Shown here piece by piece: positions 63,254-64,000 of a stretch of DNA of 64,000 nt (positions within the stretch are counted from its first letter, which is position 1; each line of letters begins with the position of its first letter). Source of the DNA: Pseudomonadales bacterium (GTDB lineage Bacteria > Pseudomonadota > Gammaproteobacteria > Pseudomonadales > Halieaceae). The DNA is taken from positions 558,001-622,000 of the forward strand of contig JACKNO010000001.1 in the NCBI GenBank assembly GCA_024234815.1, read 5' to 3'. Both the position numbers and the translations under genes were made by a program. The notes beneath the pieces are model-generated. The model ran no database searches. It saw nothing but the letters and a program-made list of their open reading frames with translations, and had not been told where the DNA came from.

Positions 63254-63709
63254 TCAGCTGTCGTGTGCGATAACCGCGGGCCCGTAGCCCTCGAGAAACT
63301 CCCGCGGCATGCGCCGTGGTTTGCCGCTGCTGAGCTCAATGCAGGCGAAGCGCATTGCGGCTCGCAGCAGGGTGACGCCATCGTCCAGGCGTATCACCTG
63401 AAAACGGCGGGTCATGGTAAGTTTGTGATCCGAGCTCACGATCCAGGTACCCGCCACGACCTCGTCCCCTTCGCGCGAAGCCTGCAGGTAATCGTACTCG
63501 CTGTGGGTGATGGCCATGGCCCGGTCCAGTGCCTGGTAGCGTTCCAGGTCCAGTCCAAGGCTCACCGAGTGCGACCAGGCCACCTGTTCGCACCACTTCA
63601 CATAGACGGTGTTATTGGTGTGCTTGAGTCCGTCTATATCCTCCGGCATTACCCGGGTGTAGTAGGTGTGGGGTTCGGGGTGGTCCCACAGTGTCGCCAG
63701 GTCTGTCAC
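63254..63709 (-). CDS. Acyl-CoA thioesterase, hotdog fold (4HBT type)
   Basis: A 151-residue hotdog-fold protein. The catalytic region reads MPEDIDGLKHTNNTVYVKWCEQ, with the Asp-x4-His-x-N pattern of 4-hydroxybenzoyl-CoA-thioesterase-type proteins. The acyl substrate is unknown. The start is GTG at 63709, which overlaps the stop codon of the upstream antiporter gene in GTGA, so the two are translationally coupled. An in-frame ATG at 63793 lies inside the antiporter gene and is less likely. Confidence 0.86.
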   Translation of the reverse strand: MTDLATLWDHPEPHTYYTRVMPEDIDGLKHTNNTVYVKWCEQVAWSHSVSLGLDLERYQALDRAMAITHSEYDYLQASREGDEVVAGTWIVSSDHKLTMTRRFQVIRLDDGVTLLRAAMRFACIELSSGKPRRMPREFLEGYGPAVIAHDS

Positions 63710-64000
63710 GGTGTTTCGGCCACGGTGTCCGGCGCCTCGGCCGGTTTCAGTGCCAGCCCTGTAAAACCGTAGGCGATAGCGATTATCGGGCAAAGCAGGT
63801 TAAAAAATGCGAACGGTGCGTAATGCATCGTCGCCACGCCCAGGGTTGCGGACATATAGGCGCCGCATGTATTCCAGGGAATTAGCGCGGAAGTGAGGGT
63901 TGCTGAATCTTCCAGCGTGCGGGACAGGTTGAGACGGGACAGGCCGTGACCTTCATAGGCGTCCTTGTACATTCGCCCCGGCAGGGCGATCGCGATGTAC
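63706..64000 (-). CDS. NhaC-type Na+/H+ antiporter, C-terminal part (truncated by the window edge)
   Basis: Minus-strand frame, open at the window edge. About 97 residues are visible. They include the NhaC-family ending SRTLEDSATLTSALIPWNTCGAYM, then a last TM region (FFNLLCPIIAIAYGFTGLAL). Family members exchange Na+ for protons in the inner membrane. The start and most TM helices lie outside the window. Its stop codon overlaps the thioesterase start by four bases. Confidence 0.82.
   Translation of the reverse strand, partial: YIAIALPGRMYKDAYEGHGLSRLNLSRTLEDSATLTSALIPWNTCGAYMSATLGVATMHYAPFAFFNLLCPIIAIAYGFTGLALKPAEAPDTVAETP

Noticed and set aside
1..64000. CRISPR arrays, insertion sequences, rRNA genes, integrase or phage genes
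   Set aside because: I looked for regularly spaced repeats, transposase or integrase motifs and rRNA sequence and saw none. A small or degenerate copy could still be missed by eye.

Overview
The window is a stretch of gammaproteobacterial chromosome, GC-rich and densely coded. Gene content and order (hisBHAF, gpmI-envC-ctpA, a YibN-type rhodanese-grxC-secB, glnA with ntrBC, mutY-yggX-tRNA-Phe, efp-epmA, serB beside an Smp-like gene, parC) fit a marine gammaproteobacterium of the Cellvibrionales/Halieaceae kind. This is inferred from protein resemblance and gene order; no rRNA or taxonomic marker gene was compared.

Layout. 1-9.0 kb: the start of a multihaem cytochrome c, a class I glutamine amidotransferase, a partner-switching pair (PP2C phosphatase fused to a kinase-like ATPase, plus a STAS protein) behind a glyoxalase, a ketosteroid-dehydrogenase-like flavoprotein and a copper P-type ATPase. 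9.0-13.3 kb: rdgC, then the selenouridine pair mnmH/selU and an oxidoreductase-SelD fusion. 13.3-21.3 kb: an RND pump with its adaptor, small membrane proteins (YjdF family, K+ channel-like, MscS-like), a GFA protein and a cell-surface protein with an IPTL-CTERM-like tail. 21.6-23.1 kb: a Baeyer-Villiger-type monooxygenase.

23.17-34.56 kb looks like an accessory block. Its left edge carries a 14-base copy of the 3' part of the tRNA-Phe gene that forms its right edge. Inside are a second IPTL-CTERM-like protein, a secreted DUF4214/CAP protein, a complete type I restriction-modification operon (hsdM-hsdS-hsdR), a divergent GIY-YIG nuclease-like gene flanked by two copies of a palindrome, and an unrecognised single-pass membrane protein. 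No integrase is seen. The 32-34.5 kb part is clearly more AT-rich than the rest. This block is the most likely place for undescribed biology.

34.5-64 kb is core genome: tRNA-Phe, yggX, mutY, hisBHAF, ctpA-envC-gpmI, rhodanese-grxC-secB, trmL, ntrC-ntrB, a DUF4124 protein, glnA, thiI, typA/bipA, dtd, elaA, parC, an Smp-like membrane protein, serB, efp-epmA, a PilZ protein, a GNAT acetyltransferase, a thioesterase and the end of an nhaC-like antiporter gene cut by the window edge.

The nitrogen-control part is legible at the DNA level. Both glnA and ntrBC have a sigma-54 promoter with correct -24/-12 spacing and NtrC-type dyads upstream, so NtrC, encoded here, probably activates its own operon and glutamine synthetase.
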